Assembly: GCF_902497895.1 (NCBI RefSeq)
Contig: NZ_CABVHQ010000015.1
Location: forward strand, 38,851 to 102,850
DNA: 64,000 nucleotides
Direction: 5' to 3'
Source of the DNA: Pseudomonas fluorescens
Lineage (GTDB): Bacteria; Pseudomonadota; Gammaproteobacteria; Pseudomonadales; Pseudomonadaceae
The notes under the pieces were generated by a model. That model saw nothing but the letters and a program-made list of their open reading frames with translations, had not been told where the DNA came from and searched no databases. The position numbers were made by a program, and so were the translations under genes. This document shows positions 45,017 to 54,097 of the stretch, one piece after another (the first letter of the stretch is position 1; the number at the start of each line of letters is the position of its first letter).

Positions 45017-46015
45017 TCAAGGGTCTACCTGGCCCATCAATTCGGCGACCGATTCCGGGCGATTTGCATAGCGCTGCGCCAGCACCGCACAGACCATCAG
45101 CTGAATCTGGTGGAACAACATCAACGGCAGGATCAACACACCAATGGTGCTGCCGGCGAACAGCACCTGGGCCATCGGCACACCTGTCGCCAGGCTTTTC
45201 TTGGAACCACAGAAGAGGATGGTGATGCGGTCTTCCTGATTGAAGCCGAAGGCTTTGCCCAGTACGGTGGACGCCAGCAATACCAACGCCAGTACGATGC
45301 AGCAGACGACGACCAGTCCAGCCAGCTCCCATAGCGGAATCCGATGCCAGATACCTTCGATCACCGCCTCACTGAAAGCACCGTAGACCACTAACAGAAT
45401 CGAGCCCTGATCAACGAACTTGAGCCAACTCTTGTTGCGCGCCACCCAGGCGCCGATCCAGCGCCGAGCGATCTGCCCGGCAACGAACGGCAGCAACAGT
45501 TGCACGCTGATCTTCAGCATCGCATCGAGCGTCGAGCCTCCATCACCCTGCACATTCAGCAGCAACGTCACCAGCAACGGCGTGAGAAAAATCCCGAACA
45601 GACTGGATGCCGCCGCACTGCAAATCGCCGCAGGAATGTTTCCACGAGCCAGAGAGGTGAACGCAATCGCCGACTGTACCGTCGCGGGAAGCGCACAGAG
45701 GTAGAGTATGCCCATATACAGGTCGTTGCCGATCATCGGTGACAGCAAAGGCTTGAGCGCCAGGCCGACAAGCGGGAACAGAACAAAGGTAAGGCCAAAC
45801 ACCAGCAAGTGCAGGCGCCAGTGGCCGGCACCGGCGATGATCGATTCGCGCGACAGTTTGGCGCCATGCAGAAAAAACAGCAGGGCAATGGCGATGTTGG
45901 TCAGCCAGCCAAAACCGACCGCTATCTGACCGCTGGCGGGCAGCAGGCTGGCGAGAATCACCACGCCGACCAGGGTCAGGGTGAAGTTGTCGGGCAAGAA
46001 ACGAGGGCGAGTCAT
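45017..46015 (-). CDS. Bile acid:sodium symporter family transporter (SBF-like, YfeH type)
   Basis: A 332-aa membrane protein with about 10 helices. Typical marks are F-L-H-G-A-K-L-S-R-E, Y-L-C-A-L-P-A-T-V-Q-S-A-I-A-F, and the late F-C-G-S-K-K-S-L-A-T-G-V-P-M-A. It belongs to the SBF-like (PF13593) branch; substrate unknown. The frame is open to 46039; I prefer the ATG at 46015 (M-T-R-P-R-F-L-P-D) but the upstream start cannot be excluded. Confidence 0.88.
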   Translation of the reverse strand: MTRPRFLPDNFTLTLVGVVILASLLPASGQIAVGFGWLTNIAIALLFFLHGAKLSRESIIAGAGHWRLHLLVFGLTFVLFPLVGLALKPLLSPMIGNDLYMGILYLCALPATVQSAIAFTSLARGNIPAAICSAAASSLFGIFLTPLLVTLLLNVQGDGGSTLDAMLKISVQLLLPFVAGQIARRWIGAWVARNKSWLKFVDQGSILLVVYGAFSEAVIEGIWHRIPLWELAGLVVVCCIVLALVLLASTVLGKAFGFNQEDRITILFCGSKKSLATGVPMAQVLFAGSTIGVLILPLMLFHQIQLMVCAVLAQRYANRPESVAELMGQVDP

Positions 46016-46191
46016 AAGATCAGCATCCGGGGTTGCCAAGAACGTTACGACAACTCTAACGTGCTTGCTGGCTACCGACTAACGCCGATGAGCCAGCAGA
46101 TGCCGCCTAAAGGACATGACAAGAGTTTCAGGCGCTCCCCACATCCAGCAGTCCAGCTTGGTAATCCGTCAACAGGTCGTTAGACAGAGCG

Positions 46192-46293
46192 CTGCTCATG
46201 GGCCCTGAGGGCACATTCATTACAGGCAGCGATTTTCTGATGGATGGCGGCGTCACTGCGGCGTATTGGTACGGCGATCTGGCTCCCAAGTAA
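46192..46293 (+). pseudogene. C-terminal tail of a short-chain dehydrogenase
   Basis: Thirty-three codons read L-L-M-G-P-E-G-T-F-I-T-G-S-D-F-L-M-D-G-G-V-T-A and end A-P-K with a stop, the typical C-terminal end of an SDR oxidoreductase (cofactor-loop G-S-D-x-L-x-D-G-G). The Rossmann fold and active site are absent upstream. Confidence 0.75.
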
Positions 46294-46360
46294 CGTTGAA
46301 GTACCTGTGCGTCCCGTCTGTGAATCCAGCTCGCCAATCAAGGGCACGGCCGGACGCCGC

Positions 46361-46402
46361 GGATGCGGTTGCGGATGCGGATGCGGATGCGGTTGCGGTT
46401 GC
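46361..46402. repeat. Hexanucleotide tandem repeat (GGATGC/GGTTGC)x7
   Basis: Seven consecutive hexamers: GGATGC, GGTTGC, GGATGC three times, GGTTGC twice. It lies in non-coding DNA between the SDR tail and the lysozyme inhibitor gene and is likely to vary in copy number between strains. Confidence 0.85.
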
Positions 46403-46553
46403 GGCCTGGAATGTCAGCCGCCGCCGGGCGGTGTGGCAAGTTTTGAACACTGACTTACACTGCGATACACCCAATGCGAACGAATGACTGTTCAACGGAT
46501 CGATAGATCCCACGGCAATCCGGGCATCACGTAATGATCTGGGTGAAGCCAAT

Positions 46554-47213
46554 ATGAAAACGGTCACGGCCCTTTTCACCTGTCTGCTCGCTGCCAGCGT
46601 GTGCGCGGCGACGAGCACCTGTGCAAATGCTGCATCCCCTTCGGCAATCTTCAAGACCAGCTTTGACTGCGCCACGACAAGGGCATCCGTCGAAAAGCTT
46701 ATCTGTCGCGATCCGCAACTGGCGCAGATGGATATCGAACTGACGCGTCTTTATCGCCTGGCGCTCACGGATGAACGCTCAGTACCGCGTCCAGACAAGG
46801 TCATAATCGACCAGCAGTTCTGGATCGAGGCCCGCAATCAGTGTGCCTCCGAGACTGCGCCCAAGGCGTGCACGATCCGCAGTTATGCCGAGCGCGCGCA
46901 CCAGCTACGCCAAGGCTCGGCAATTGTGAGAACCAAGGATCCAGACAGACTCACCGAAGGCCCCCTGGTTTTTCGTTGTACGGGGTTTAACGCGCTGATT
47001 GCCGCCACCTTTTTTAACACCCAGCCTGGTGTCGTGTACCTGAAATGGGCGAACACCTCGATCACCCTGAGCCAGGTGCAGAGTGATTCAGGAACCCGAT
47101 ACACGGGTAAGGATTACCAGGGGAACTACAGCTTCTGGCAAAACGCCAACGGGGTCCTTTTCCAGAAACCAGGTTCAGTGGAAATGAGTTGTACGGCCGA
47201 GCCGGTCGGCTGA
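46554..47213 (+). CDS. Periplasmic LprI-MliC lysozyme inhibitor fusion
   Basis: A 219-aa exported protein with two inhibitor-type domains. A signal peptide (cleaved near A-N-A-A, about residue 26) is followed by an LprI-like domain (about 35-125; F-D-C-A-T-T-R-A-S-V-E-K-L-I-C, then D-Q-Q-F-W-I-E-A-R-N-Q-C with paired Cys) and a C-terminal MliC domain (about 135-219; F-R-C, G-T-R-Y-T-G, F-W-Q-N-A-N-G, M-S-C). Both families bind c-type lysozyme, so the product should protect peptidoglycan from host or protist lysozyme. It may also be a lipoprotein if processed at one of the Cys residues, but no clear lipobox is seen. It stands just upstream of the PRPP synthase gene. Confidence 0.85.
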   Translation: MKTVTALFTCLLAASVCAATSTCANAASPSAIFKTSFDCATTRASVEKLICRDPQLAQMDIELTRLYRLALTDERSVPRPDKVIIDQQFWIEARNQCASETAPKACTIRSYAERAHQLRQGSAIVRTKDPDRLTEGPLVFRCTGFNALIAATFFNTQPGVVYLKWANTSITLSQVQSDSGTRYTGKDYQGNYSFWQNANGVLFQKPGSVEMSCTAEPVG

Positions 47214-47249
47214 TTTCTCTGGCGCAAGTAGCCTCTGAGGAGCCAAAGC

Positions 47250-48233
47250 ATGCTCACCCAACGCCCTCTTCTGTTCGCTCTGCAAGGCAGTGAGCACTAC
47301 GCGAACCGCGTGGCACAACGGCTTGGTTGTCAACTGGCGCTCCACGAAGAGCGCAACTATGAGGATGGCGAACAGAAATGCCGACCGCTGGAGCCGGTCA
47401 ACGGCCGTGAGGTCGTTGTGTTTCACGCGCTGTATGGAGATGATCGGCAGAGCGCGAACGATAAACTGTGTCGCCTGCTCTTCTTCTGCGGCGCGCTCAA
47501 GGATGCCGGTGCTTGCCAGGTCCAGGCGGTGACTCCCTACCTCTGCTACGGGCGCAAGGATCGCCGCACCCAACATCAGGATCCAACAATTACTCGTTAT
47601 CTGGCGGCCATACTCGAAACGTGTGGCGTGGATCGTCTGGTCGCATTGGAGGTGCACAACCCGGCGGCGTTCGACAACGCCTTTCGCATTCCCACATGGA
47701 ATTTGCAGTGCGCAGAATTGTTCGCCGAGTATTTCGCCGGGCTGGTCGGTGACACCGAGGTGGTTGCGGTTTCTCCCGACACCGGTGGTGCCAAGCGCGC
47801 CGAACACTTTCGCCAGGCCCTGGAGCGACGACTGGGCCGCCCGGTGGGCGGTGCGCTGATGGAGAAGCACCGGGATCAAGCCACGCTCACCGGCACACTG
47901 CTGGTCGGCGAAGTCCTGGGCAAGACGGCCATCATTGTCGACGACCTGATCAGCACCGGTAATACGCTGATGCACGCTGGCCGTGCCTGCCAGAAGGCAG
48001 GTGCCGTTCGCTTGCTCGCTGCAGCCACCCATGGTTTGTTCACCGGTGGCAGTGATCTGCTCGACAGCCCGCTGTTTGAACGGATCACCATCTGTGACAG
48101 CGTGCCGCCGTTTCGCCTGCCACCCGAACAGGTGACGCAGCGCTTGCACGTGCTCGACACTACGGCCATGGTTGCCACGCTATTGGCTGAAAATGGAGCC
48201 TGGGTTTCAGAGGATCGGCCCCTGCCCCTCTGA
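47250..48233 (+). CDS. Ribose-phosphate pyrophosphokinase paralog
   Basis: A 327-aa PRPP synthase-like enzyme. It has E-R-N-Y-E-D-G-E near the N-terminus, the ATP loop Y-L-C-Y-G-R-K-D-R-R-T, and the PRPP-binding motif I-I-V-D-D-L-I-S-T-G-N-T. It would make PRPP from ribose 5-phosphate and ATP. The G-E-Q-K-C-R-P sequence departs from housekeeping PrsA, so this is a divergent second copy of the kind often found with NAD-salvage genes, though none is next to it here. ATG with GAGGAG upstream. Confidence 0.88.
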   Translation: MLTQRPLLFALQGSEHYANRVAQRLGCQLALHEERNYEDGEQKCRPLEPVNGREVVVFHALYGDDRQSANDKLCRLLFFCGALKDAGACQVQAVTPYLCYGRKDRRTQHQDPTITRYLAAILETCGVDRLVALEVHNPAAFDNAFRIPTWNLQCAELFAEYFAGLVGDTEVVAVSPDTGGAKRAEHFRQALERRLGRPVGGALMEKHRDQATLTGTLLVGEVLGKTAIIVDDLISTGNTLMHAGRACQKAGAVRLLAAATHGLFTGGSDLLDSPLFERITICDSVPPFRLPPEQVTQRLHVLDTTAMVATLLAENGAWVSEDRPLPL

Positions 48234-48523
48234 ATCCAGGCGCGACTTTCGCCTTCTCTGGGCGCCCATGAACAACCACGCGTCGGACACCATCGGCAGG
48301 CTCCTGCGCAATTGATGCAGATCAAGCCAATGAACCCGCATTGCACCACGATTGGGTAACAGCCAATCACCCAATGCGTCATGGCTGCCGGGTACGACCG
48401 CAGCTCTTTGTGCCCATACGGGAGTTACCGCTGAACCACGAAAGTTTCTCCAGCAATATCATGACTTGAAGGAACACAAGGAAAAGTATTCAACCTTCCA
48501 GTCCTGTCAGAAGGAATGTAGCC

Positions 48524-48751
48524 ATGACCTTGAACAATTCCATCAACCTGAGCAATCAGCTCTTCTTTGAAGCAGATCAACTCAGCGCTCAAGCCTACGC
48601 GCTCTTGAGCAAGCAACCTGTTACGACTCAGACCCTGCAAATGTTTTCCGAAATGAAAAAACAGGCTGATGAACACTATCGGCAAGCCAGGCAGGAGTGG
48701 TTGCGTACCAAGGATAATATTTCACTCCCGATAGTCCGTAACATTGCATAA
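48524..48751 (+). CDS. Small protein, family A, unknown function
   Basis: A 75-aa protein: N-Q-L-F-F-E-A-D-Q-L-S-A-Q-A-Y-A-L-L, then K-Q-A-D-E-H-Y-R-Q-A-R-Q-E-W-L-R. It is probably two helices and cytoplasmic. It resembles the product at 56773-57036 in the same spacing pattern (N-Q-L-F-x-E-A-x-x-L-S-x-x-A and A-D-x-x-Y-x-x-A), so the two are paralogs. No known function. Confidence 0.6.
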   Translation: MTLNNSINLSNQLFFEADQLSAQAYALLSKQPVTTQTLQMFSEMKKQADEHYRQARQEWLRTKDNISLPIVRNIA

Positions 48752-48837
48752 GCCGCGCTGTGGCCATAATAATCCGGGACGCGACCGTATTATCATGACC
48801 AAGACGGTGAGCAATAGAACCTATCAGGAGTCCCACC

Positions 48838-49080
48838 ATGAGCTATCGCGAGAACAAAACGCAGGCCCTTGCTGACCTGGAAGAAGCGACAGATGACATA
48901 CGCCGGACTGACAATCATGCCGAGCGCCTGGAAGCGTTGTACAAGGCTCAGGGCATGCTGTACATGCTCTGGCGTATTGATTGGGTGAACAGCGATGACT
49001 TCGAAAAACTGAAGGTCAAGCTTCTCCAGGCGGATGCGGATGCAGTGCGGCAGATAGAGGAAACAGTGAAGCCCGCGTGA
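48838..49080 (+). CDS. Small acidic helical protein, unknown function
   Basis: An 80-aa protein rich in Ala, Glu and Asp (M-S-Y-R-E-N-K-T-Q-A-L-A-D-L-E-E-A), probably all-helical. AGGAG lies 8 bases before the ATG. It stands 86 bases after the previous small gene and convergent to ligD. I do not recognise it. Confidence 0.6.
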   Translation: MSYRENKTQALADLEEATDDIRRTDNHAERLEALYKAQGMLYMLWRIDWVNSDDFEKLKVKLLQADADAVRQIEETVKPA

Positions 49081-49145
49081 GCGCGAATGGCGAATTGAAA
49101 GGTGTCCGCCCGGCATCAGTCGCCACGATGGTAACGCCGGGGGTT

Positions 49146-51707
49146 TCACTTGCGCATCCCTATCCGTCGACGCATGTCAGCGGTGATGGACTGTCGGGTT
49201 TTCTTCAGCTCGGCCCAGGGTCCGTCACCGACGTCGACCAGGCGCTCATACACGTTGTGCAGATTCCATTGATTACCCCCTTTGAGTTCCGCGACCTCCT
49301 CGCGAAAGATCGGTACCGAGACCGGCAGCCCTTCGCGAGTGCGCACGGCGTAGGCACAGATCGTGGTAGCGCCCAGGCCGTTGCGCAGGTAGTCGATGAA
49401 AATTCGCCCCACCCGATTTTTTGGTCCGGATACCGCGGAAAAACGATCCGGTAACAGCTGGGCCATGTGACTGACTATCGCGTGGCTGAAATCCTTGACC
49501 TCGTCCCAGCCAAGTTTGCGGGTGAGCGGCACGACCAGGTGGATGCCCTTCCCACCACTGGTCTTGAGGAATGCCTTGAGTCCCAGTTCATCGAGCACCG
49601 CAAGGGTCAACTGTGTCGCTTCGACCATACTTTTCCAGGGCAATGCGGGGTCGGGGTCGAGATCAAGGACAAATCGGTCGGGCTTGTCCAGGTTGTCAGA
49701 GGTGGCGTTCCAGGTGTGCAACTCCACCGTGCTCATCTGCACCGCTCCAACCAGGGCTTCGATGTTATTGATTATCATCACGGGCTGCCCGGTGACGTCT
49801 TTGTCCAGGGTTGCGATCCCCGGAATAGCCAGACGCTCGGCGTTTTTCTGAAAGAACAATTCCCCGGCAATGCCTTCAGGTGCCCGAACCAGCGCCACCG
49901 GCCGATCCTTGAGCTGAGGCAGGATCCACTCGGCGACGCTGGCATAGTACTCGGCCAGTTGCACTTTGGTGGTGCCGCTGGTGGCATCGATGATTCGGTC
50001 AGGGTGAGTGATGCGCACTTTGCCGGTACCCGACGCAGCCTGGGTCGAGGCGGCCTTGGCGGGTGTTTTTTTCGCAGCGCTGGCTGGTTTTTTCATATCC
50101 TTGGGCCGCTCCTCAGTAATTTCCCTGGCAGGTTTATCGTTACGCAGGCCATGAAATACCGCATGGCGTACCGACCCCTCCTTGGTCATTTCGGCATAGG
50201 CGACTTCCGCCAACAAATTCGGTTTCAGCCAATGCACGCCTTTAGCCTCAAAACCGCTCGGTGGATTGACCACAGCCGGTTTTTTCGTCTCCAGAGGTTT
50301 GAGTTGCTCGTGGATGCTCTTGAGGGTCGCTTCGTTAAAACCGGTCCCCACCTTCCCCGCATAGCGCAATTCGCCGCTGTCTATGTCATGCAAGCCCAGA
50401 AGCAACGCCCCAAAGGCACTGCGCGCACCCTTTGGTTCGGTGTAACCGACCACCACAAACTCCTGTCGATTTTTGCACTTGAGTTTGATCCAGTCACTGC
50501 TGCGCCGGGACACATAAGGCGAGCCAAGATGTTTGCCGATCAACCCCTCCATCTGCATTTCGCAGGCACTGTTCAGCAAGGCTTGCGGGCCCTCGCCGAA
50601 TGACTCGGAGAACCGCAGAAGTGAATCTTCGTTGAGGTTAAGCACCGTCGCCAGGGCGGCCCTTCGTTCCTCCACAGGCACCTCTCGCAGATCAACGCCA
50701 TTGAGGTAAGGCAAGTCGAACAGGTAGTAAACGATGTTGCCACTGCGACCCGAGTCAAAGGCGTTTTGCAGGGCCTGAAAATCCGGGACTCCCTGCTCGT
50801 TGGCCACCACCATTTCACCGTCAAGCCAGGCCGATTCAAGACCAAGGCCAGCCACGGCCTCTGCCTGTCTGGGCAGTTTGTGAGTCCAGTCGTGACCATT
50901 ACGGGTGAACAGCTGGATTTTGCCGTGATCGATGCGGGCCATAATTCGATAACCGTCGAACTTGATCTCATAGCTCCAGTCGCCGTCCGGCGCGCTGTCG
51001 ACCAGTGTCGCCAGTTCCGGCTTGAGCAGCTCCGGCAGTCTGGCCTTGCGCGCGCCGGTCAATTGCGGCGCTTTGTGCTTTTGCGCAGGGGCCGGCTTTT
51101 TTTTGATGGGTTTGGGTGTGTCCGTGCCTCGCGCCCTGGGGAGGATCGTGCGGTCGCTAAGGACGCTGTCCGGCTCGGCCTTGACCACGTCATACTCTGC
51201 CTCGGGCTTCGCCGCACTGTCCTGATGCTTGATCAGAAACCATTGCTCTTGCTTACCCGGCATGTGGGTGCGCACCAGATTCCACAGGCCGGCGAGTTTT
51301 TCGCCCTGCAACTCGAACTTCAAACGACCCTTTTCATAGGCTTTGGCCGGATCTTCCTGGGGTATCCACACACCGCGATCCCAGACAATCACATCGCCGG
51401 CGCCGTAATGCCCTTCGGGAATACTGCCCTCGAATGTGGCGTAATCCATCGGATGATCTTCGACGTGCACCGCCAGGCGCTTTACCTTGGGGTCCAGAGA
51501 CGGCCCCTTTGGCACCGCCCAACTCTTCAGCGCGCCATCGAGTTCCAGGCGAAAGTCGTAGTGCAGTCGAGAGGCCGCGTGCTTTTGAATACAGAACTGC
51601 AAGGCGTGCGCGGTTTTTTTCGAGCGCTTTGCAGATTGCTTCGCCGCAGGCTCGGGCGTGGCGGCGAAGTCTCGCATGCGATTGTAGTCGTCCAGATTTT
51701 TGCTCAT
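49146..51707 (-). CDS. ligD: ATP-dependent DNA ligase D (NHEJ)
   Basis: An 853-aa three-domain end-joining enzyme. The 3'-phosphoesterase is at about 30-185 (H-Y-D-F-R-L-E-L-D-G, V-E-D-H-P-M-D-Y, G-H-Y-G-A-G-D-V). The ATP-dependent ligase is at about 220-535, with the nucleotidyl-transfer motif E-I-K-F-D-G-Y-R (Lys249). The primase-type polymerase is at about 555-853 (D-L-D-P-D-P, T-S-G-G-K-G-I-H-L). The domain order PE-ligase-POL is the Pseudomonas order. The usual partner gene ku is not in the window. In pseudomonads this repair acts mostly in stationary phase. Confidence 0.95.
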   Translation of the reverse strand: MSKNLDDYNRMRDFAATPEPAAKQSAKRSKKTAHALQFCIQKHAASRLHYDFRLELDGALKSWAVPKGPSLDPKVKRLAVHVEDHPMDYATFEGSIPEGHYGAGDVIVWDRGVWIPQEDPAKAYEKGRLKFELQGEKLAGLWNLVRTHMPGKQEQWFLIKHQDSAAKPEAEYDVVKAEPDSVLSDRTILPRARGTDTPKPIKKKPAPAQKHKAPQLTGARKARLPELLKPELATLVDSAPDGDWSYEIKFDGYRIMARIDHGKIQLFTRNGHDWTHKLPRQAEAVAGLGLESAWLDGEMVVANEQGVPDFQALQNAFDSGRSGNIVYYLFDLPYLNGVDLREVPVEERRAALATVLNLNEDSLLRFSESFGEGPQALLNSACEMQMEGLIGKHLGSPYVSRRSSDWIKLKCKNRQEFVVVGYTEPKGARSAFGALLLGLHDIDSGELRYAGKVGTGFNEATLKSIHEQLKPLETKKPAVVNPPSGFEAKGVHWLKPNLLAEVAYAEMTKEGSVRHAVFHGLRNDKPAREITEERPKDMKKPASAAKKTPAKAASTQAASGTGKVRITHPDRIIDATSGTTKVQLAEYYASVAEWILPQLKDRPVALVRAPEGIAGELFFQKNAERLAIPGIATLDKDVTGQPVMIINNIEALVGAVQMSTVELHTWNATSDNLDKPDRFVLDLDPDPALPWKSMVEATQLTLAVLDELGLKAFLKTSGGKGIHLVVPLTRKLGWDEVKDFSHAIVSHMAQLLPDRFSAVSGPKNRVGRIFIDYLRNGLGATTICAYAVRTREGLPVSVPIFREEVAELKGGNQWNLHNVYERLVDVGDGPWAELKKTRQSITADMRRRIGMRK

Positions 51708-51843
51708 GGTTCACCTGCGACTCGGACTGGTCAGGCTTCAAATGGCGAATTTCGGCGATGTGTCGGCAGGCTCAGTCAGCGGCTGCACATCGGCACCGAG
51801 CAGCAGAATGAACCTTGCGGGGTGCTCTTTAAGTTCGTGCGAC

Positions 51844-52236
51844 CTACTCCTCAAAGCGCCCCGTGGCGTCACGATCGCGCTCGTATCGTCTCGTGAGCGG
51901 AAACGCCGGCAACCAGGACTCGCGACGGACGATCCAGCTTTCGTAGGTGGGCATCAGTTGGTCAGGGGCATCCAGGGATCCCAGGTTCACTTCGATTTCG
52001 TCGGCGGTGCGTGCGAAAATGGACGAGCCGCAGCGGGGACAGAAAAACCGCCCGGCGTAGTCGCGTGTTTCGCCATCGATCGTCACCGCATCCTGAGGGA
52101 ACACCGCGGACGCGTGAAAAAGGGCGCCATGATGCTTGCGGCAGTCGAGACAGTGACAAAGACCGACCCGGTATGGGAGTCCCGACGCCTCAATTCGGAC
52201 ATTACCGCACAGGCAACCGCCCGTGAATCGGTCCAT
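51844..52236 (-). CDS. GFA-family protein (Gfa-like zinc protein)
   Basis: A 130-aa protein of the glutathione-dependent formaldehyde-activating (Gfa) family. It has the zinc-binding cysteines G-G-C-L-C-G-N-V, L-C-H-C-L-D-C-R-K-H-H-G and F-C-P-R-C-G-S-S-I-F. Despite the family name, most members have no proven role in formaldehyde metabolism. A single gene between ligD and the cupin. Confidence 0.9.
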   Translation of the reverse strand: MDRFTGGCLCGNVRIEASGLPYRVGLCHCLDCRKHHGALFHASAVFPQDAVTIDGETRDYAGRFFCPRCGSSIFARTADEIEVNLGSLDAPDQLMPTYESWIVRRESWLPAFPLTRRYERDRDATGRFEE

Positions 52237-52336
52237 GCTGCGTCTCCTCTGAATTCAAACGGTCGGAATGTTTGCATGGATGACTGAAATTCCAGGATAG
52301 CCCTGGGGGCAATCTTTCTGGAAGATCAACGCTATC

Positions 52337-52858
52337 TCAACACGCCCAGGCTTTCATCAGGGCTCCCATCGGTCCATGGACCGGATCGGCCAAGGGCATG
52401 GACACCTCGGCTATGCGCGTCATCGACGCATTGTGGGTCGCCCGGGCTGGCCGCTGGATGTCATAGTTTTCCTGGCCTGTGGGATAGGCGCCCACCACCA
52501 GGAAGTCAGCACTCTGTTTCAAGCTGCAGTGGCCGGTGCCGGCCGGTAGCACCAGGACGTCGCCCTCTCCAATATTCAACTCGGCGCCAGATGGACCGCC
52601 AAGCATAAGCAGAGCCTGGCCGCTGACTACACCCAGCACCTCATGGGCCGTTGAATGATAATGGTGATAATCAAAAACCTGGGCACGCCATTGCGCCGGC
52701 CATTGATGGGAACCGAACAATACTTCGAAGGCGCCAGCTTTGTCGGTGCGATGCAATGCCACCTGACGATACAGCAGCACCGGCAGGCGACTGTTGGGCG
52801 TTTCCCCATCGTCGTTGAAGTACAACTGCCTGGGTGATTGCATGATGGACCCACTCAT
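52337..52858 (-). CDS. Cupin-domain protein (YjlB-like)
   Basis: A 173-aa small beta-barrel protein. It carries the first cupin motif Y-H-H-Y-H-S-T-A-H-E-V-L-G-V-V-S-G and the second G-D-V-L-V-L-P-A-G-T-G-H. Metal ligands (His, His, Glu, His) are present, so an enzymatic or metal-binding role is possible; the family has no settled function. The frame is open to 53158, but GGAG lies 9 bases before the ATG at 52858. Confidence 0.82.
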   Translation of the reverse strand: MSGSIMQSPRQLYFNDDGETPNSRLPVLLYRQVALHRTDKAGAFEVLFGSHQWPAQWRAQVFDYHHYHSTAHEVLGVVSGQALLMLGGPSGAELNIGEGDVLVLPAGTGHCSLKQSADFLVVGAYPTGQENYDIQRPARATHNASMTRIAEVSMPLADPVHGPMGALMKAWAC

Positions 52859-52956
52859 ATCAACGATCTCCATAGCCAGTAAAGTCAGCCCCCAGCCGCG
52901 AGAATCTACCTCTGCGTCTTTGCCAGGCACCGTCGCTCCGATAGGGCGTGCGAGGG

Positions 52957-53379
52957 CTACTCCCAACGGCCACCCGCCAGTTCGCAGTCTTTGCGTGCCT
53001 GTGGCAGATGCGCGGTCTGGTAGTAATAGGTGACCACCTGCGCGCCTTGGGGAATGTTCAGCGCATCCTGCCCGGGTACCTTGCTCGTCGAGTGCGGATT
53101 GGCCAGACCCTCCTGGGTCAGTGTCGCGGTGCAACGGCCCGCCGAGCCGGTCTGGCATTGTGCGACCCGGCGCTTTTCACTGGTGAGCATTTCCTTGCTC
53201 TCGTTGCTGCATGACCAATCGATCGCATCCGGCGGCACACCGGTGAACTGGTAACAGGTGTGGGTTTCAACACTCGGCACTGCGCTGCTCTGCGAGCGGG
53301 TGACAACATCGCAGGCAGCGCCATGGCTGTAGCTGCTGACCAGCATGGCCAGCCCGAGAATAAATCTGTGCGTGTTCAT
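52957..53379 (-). CDS. Exported protein of unknown function
   Basis: A 140-aa protein with a signal peptide (M-N-T-H-R-F-I-L-G-L-A-M-L-V-S-S-Y-S-H-G-A, cleaved near A-A-C) and five Cys in the mature part, suggesting disulfides or, less likely, lipidation. It contains T-C-Y-Q-F-T-G-V-P and C-Q-T-G-S-A-G-R-C-T-A-T-L. I do not recognise it. It lies downstream of, and on the same strand as, the DUF4142 gene. Confidence 0.65.
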   Translation of the reverse strand: MNTHRFILGLAMLVSSYSHGAACDVVTRSQSSAVPSVETHTCYQFTGVPPDAIDWSCSNESKEMLTSEKRRVAQCQTGSAGRCTATLTQEGLANPHSTSKVPGQDALNIPQGAQVVTYYYQTAHLPQARKDCELAGGRWE

Positions 53380-53451
53380 GTCTGCCTGCCTTGACGCTTG
53401 CGGCTGTGCCGAAGACTGGCACCGGGACGCCGGCCTTCGGCTAACCAGCGG

Positions 53452-53967
53452 TTATGGATTGGCCTGACTACCGCCATGCGCTGCGGCCAGCGCCTTGGCT
53501 TTCTCCAGGTGCTCTTGCAAAGTGGGCAATGTCTGTTTGGCAAAGGCCTTGAGCTCGGCATCGGTGCCGTCTTTGGCATAATCCTGGAACAAGCCGATGG
53601 CCGCTTCGTGAGCATTGACCTGATTATTGGCATAGGCCTGGTCGAAGGACTTGGCATTACGCAACTCAAGGATCATCGCTTTGGCTTTGTCCATCAGTTC
53701 GGCATCGGTGGAGACTTCGAGCTTTTTGCTGGTGGCCAGTGCCGTGAGCTTCTCATTGGCCTGTCCGTGATCCTTGACCATCATCTCGGCAAACGCTTTG
53801 ACGTCGCTGGATGTGCCCTTCTCCTGGGCCAGTTTTCCCGCCTCGACTTCGGCAACGCCTTTGGCCGACGCCTCTTCGACAAAATCATCAGCATCCTGGG
53901 CCGCATGCACGGCGCCAGCAAGTGTGAAAGCCAGAGCGAAAGCGCCGCTGCGCAACAGAGTATTCAT
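53452..53967 (-). CDS. DUF4142 periplasmic protein
   Basis: A 171-aa exported four-helix-type protein. A signal peptide (cleaved near A-V-H-A-A, about residue 22) precedes the DUF4142 core: E-A-S-A-K-G-V-A-E-V-E-A-G-K-L-A, M-M-V-K-D-H-G-Q-A-N-E-K-L, H-E-A-A-I-G-L-F-Q-D-Y. The fold is ferritin-like by family knowledge; function unknown. Such genes often accompany general-stress genes in pseudomonads, which fits ligD, cinA and treS nearby. Confidence 0.85.
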   Translation of the reverse strand: MNTLLRSGAFALAFTLAGAVHAAQDADDFVEEASAKGVAEVEAGKLAQEKGTSSDVKAFAEMMVKDHGQANEKLTALATSKKLEVSTDAELMDKAKAMILELRNAKSFDQAYANNQVNAHEAAIGLFQDYAKDGTDAELKAFAKQTLPTLQEHLEKAKALAAAHGGSQANP

Positions 53968-54097
53968 TATGAAGTCCTCGTCTCGTGGTTCCGGAGTTGT
54001 TTTGGTTACCGCTATCTGTTCTGAGCTCCGGGATTTTGCAGAGGTTCATCTTTTTTCTCCGGGATAATCGCGGCTGTGGTAATCGGTACCGCGCGAG

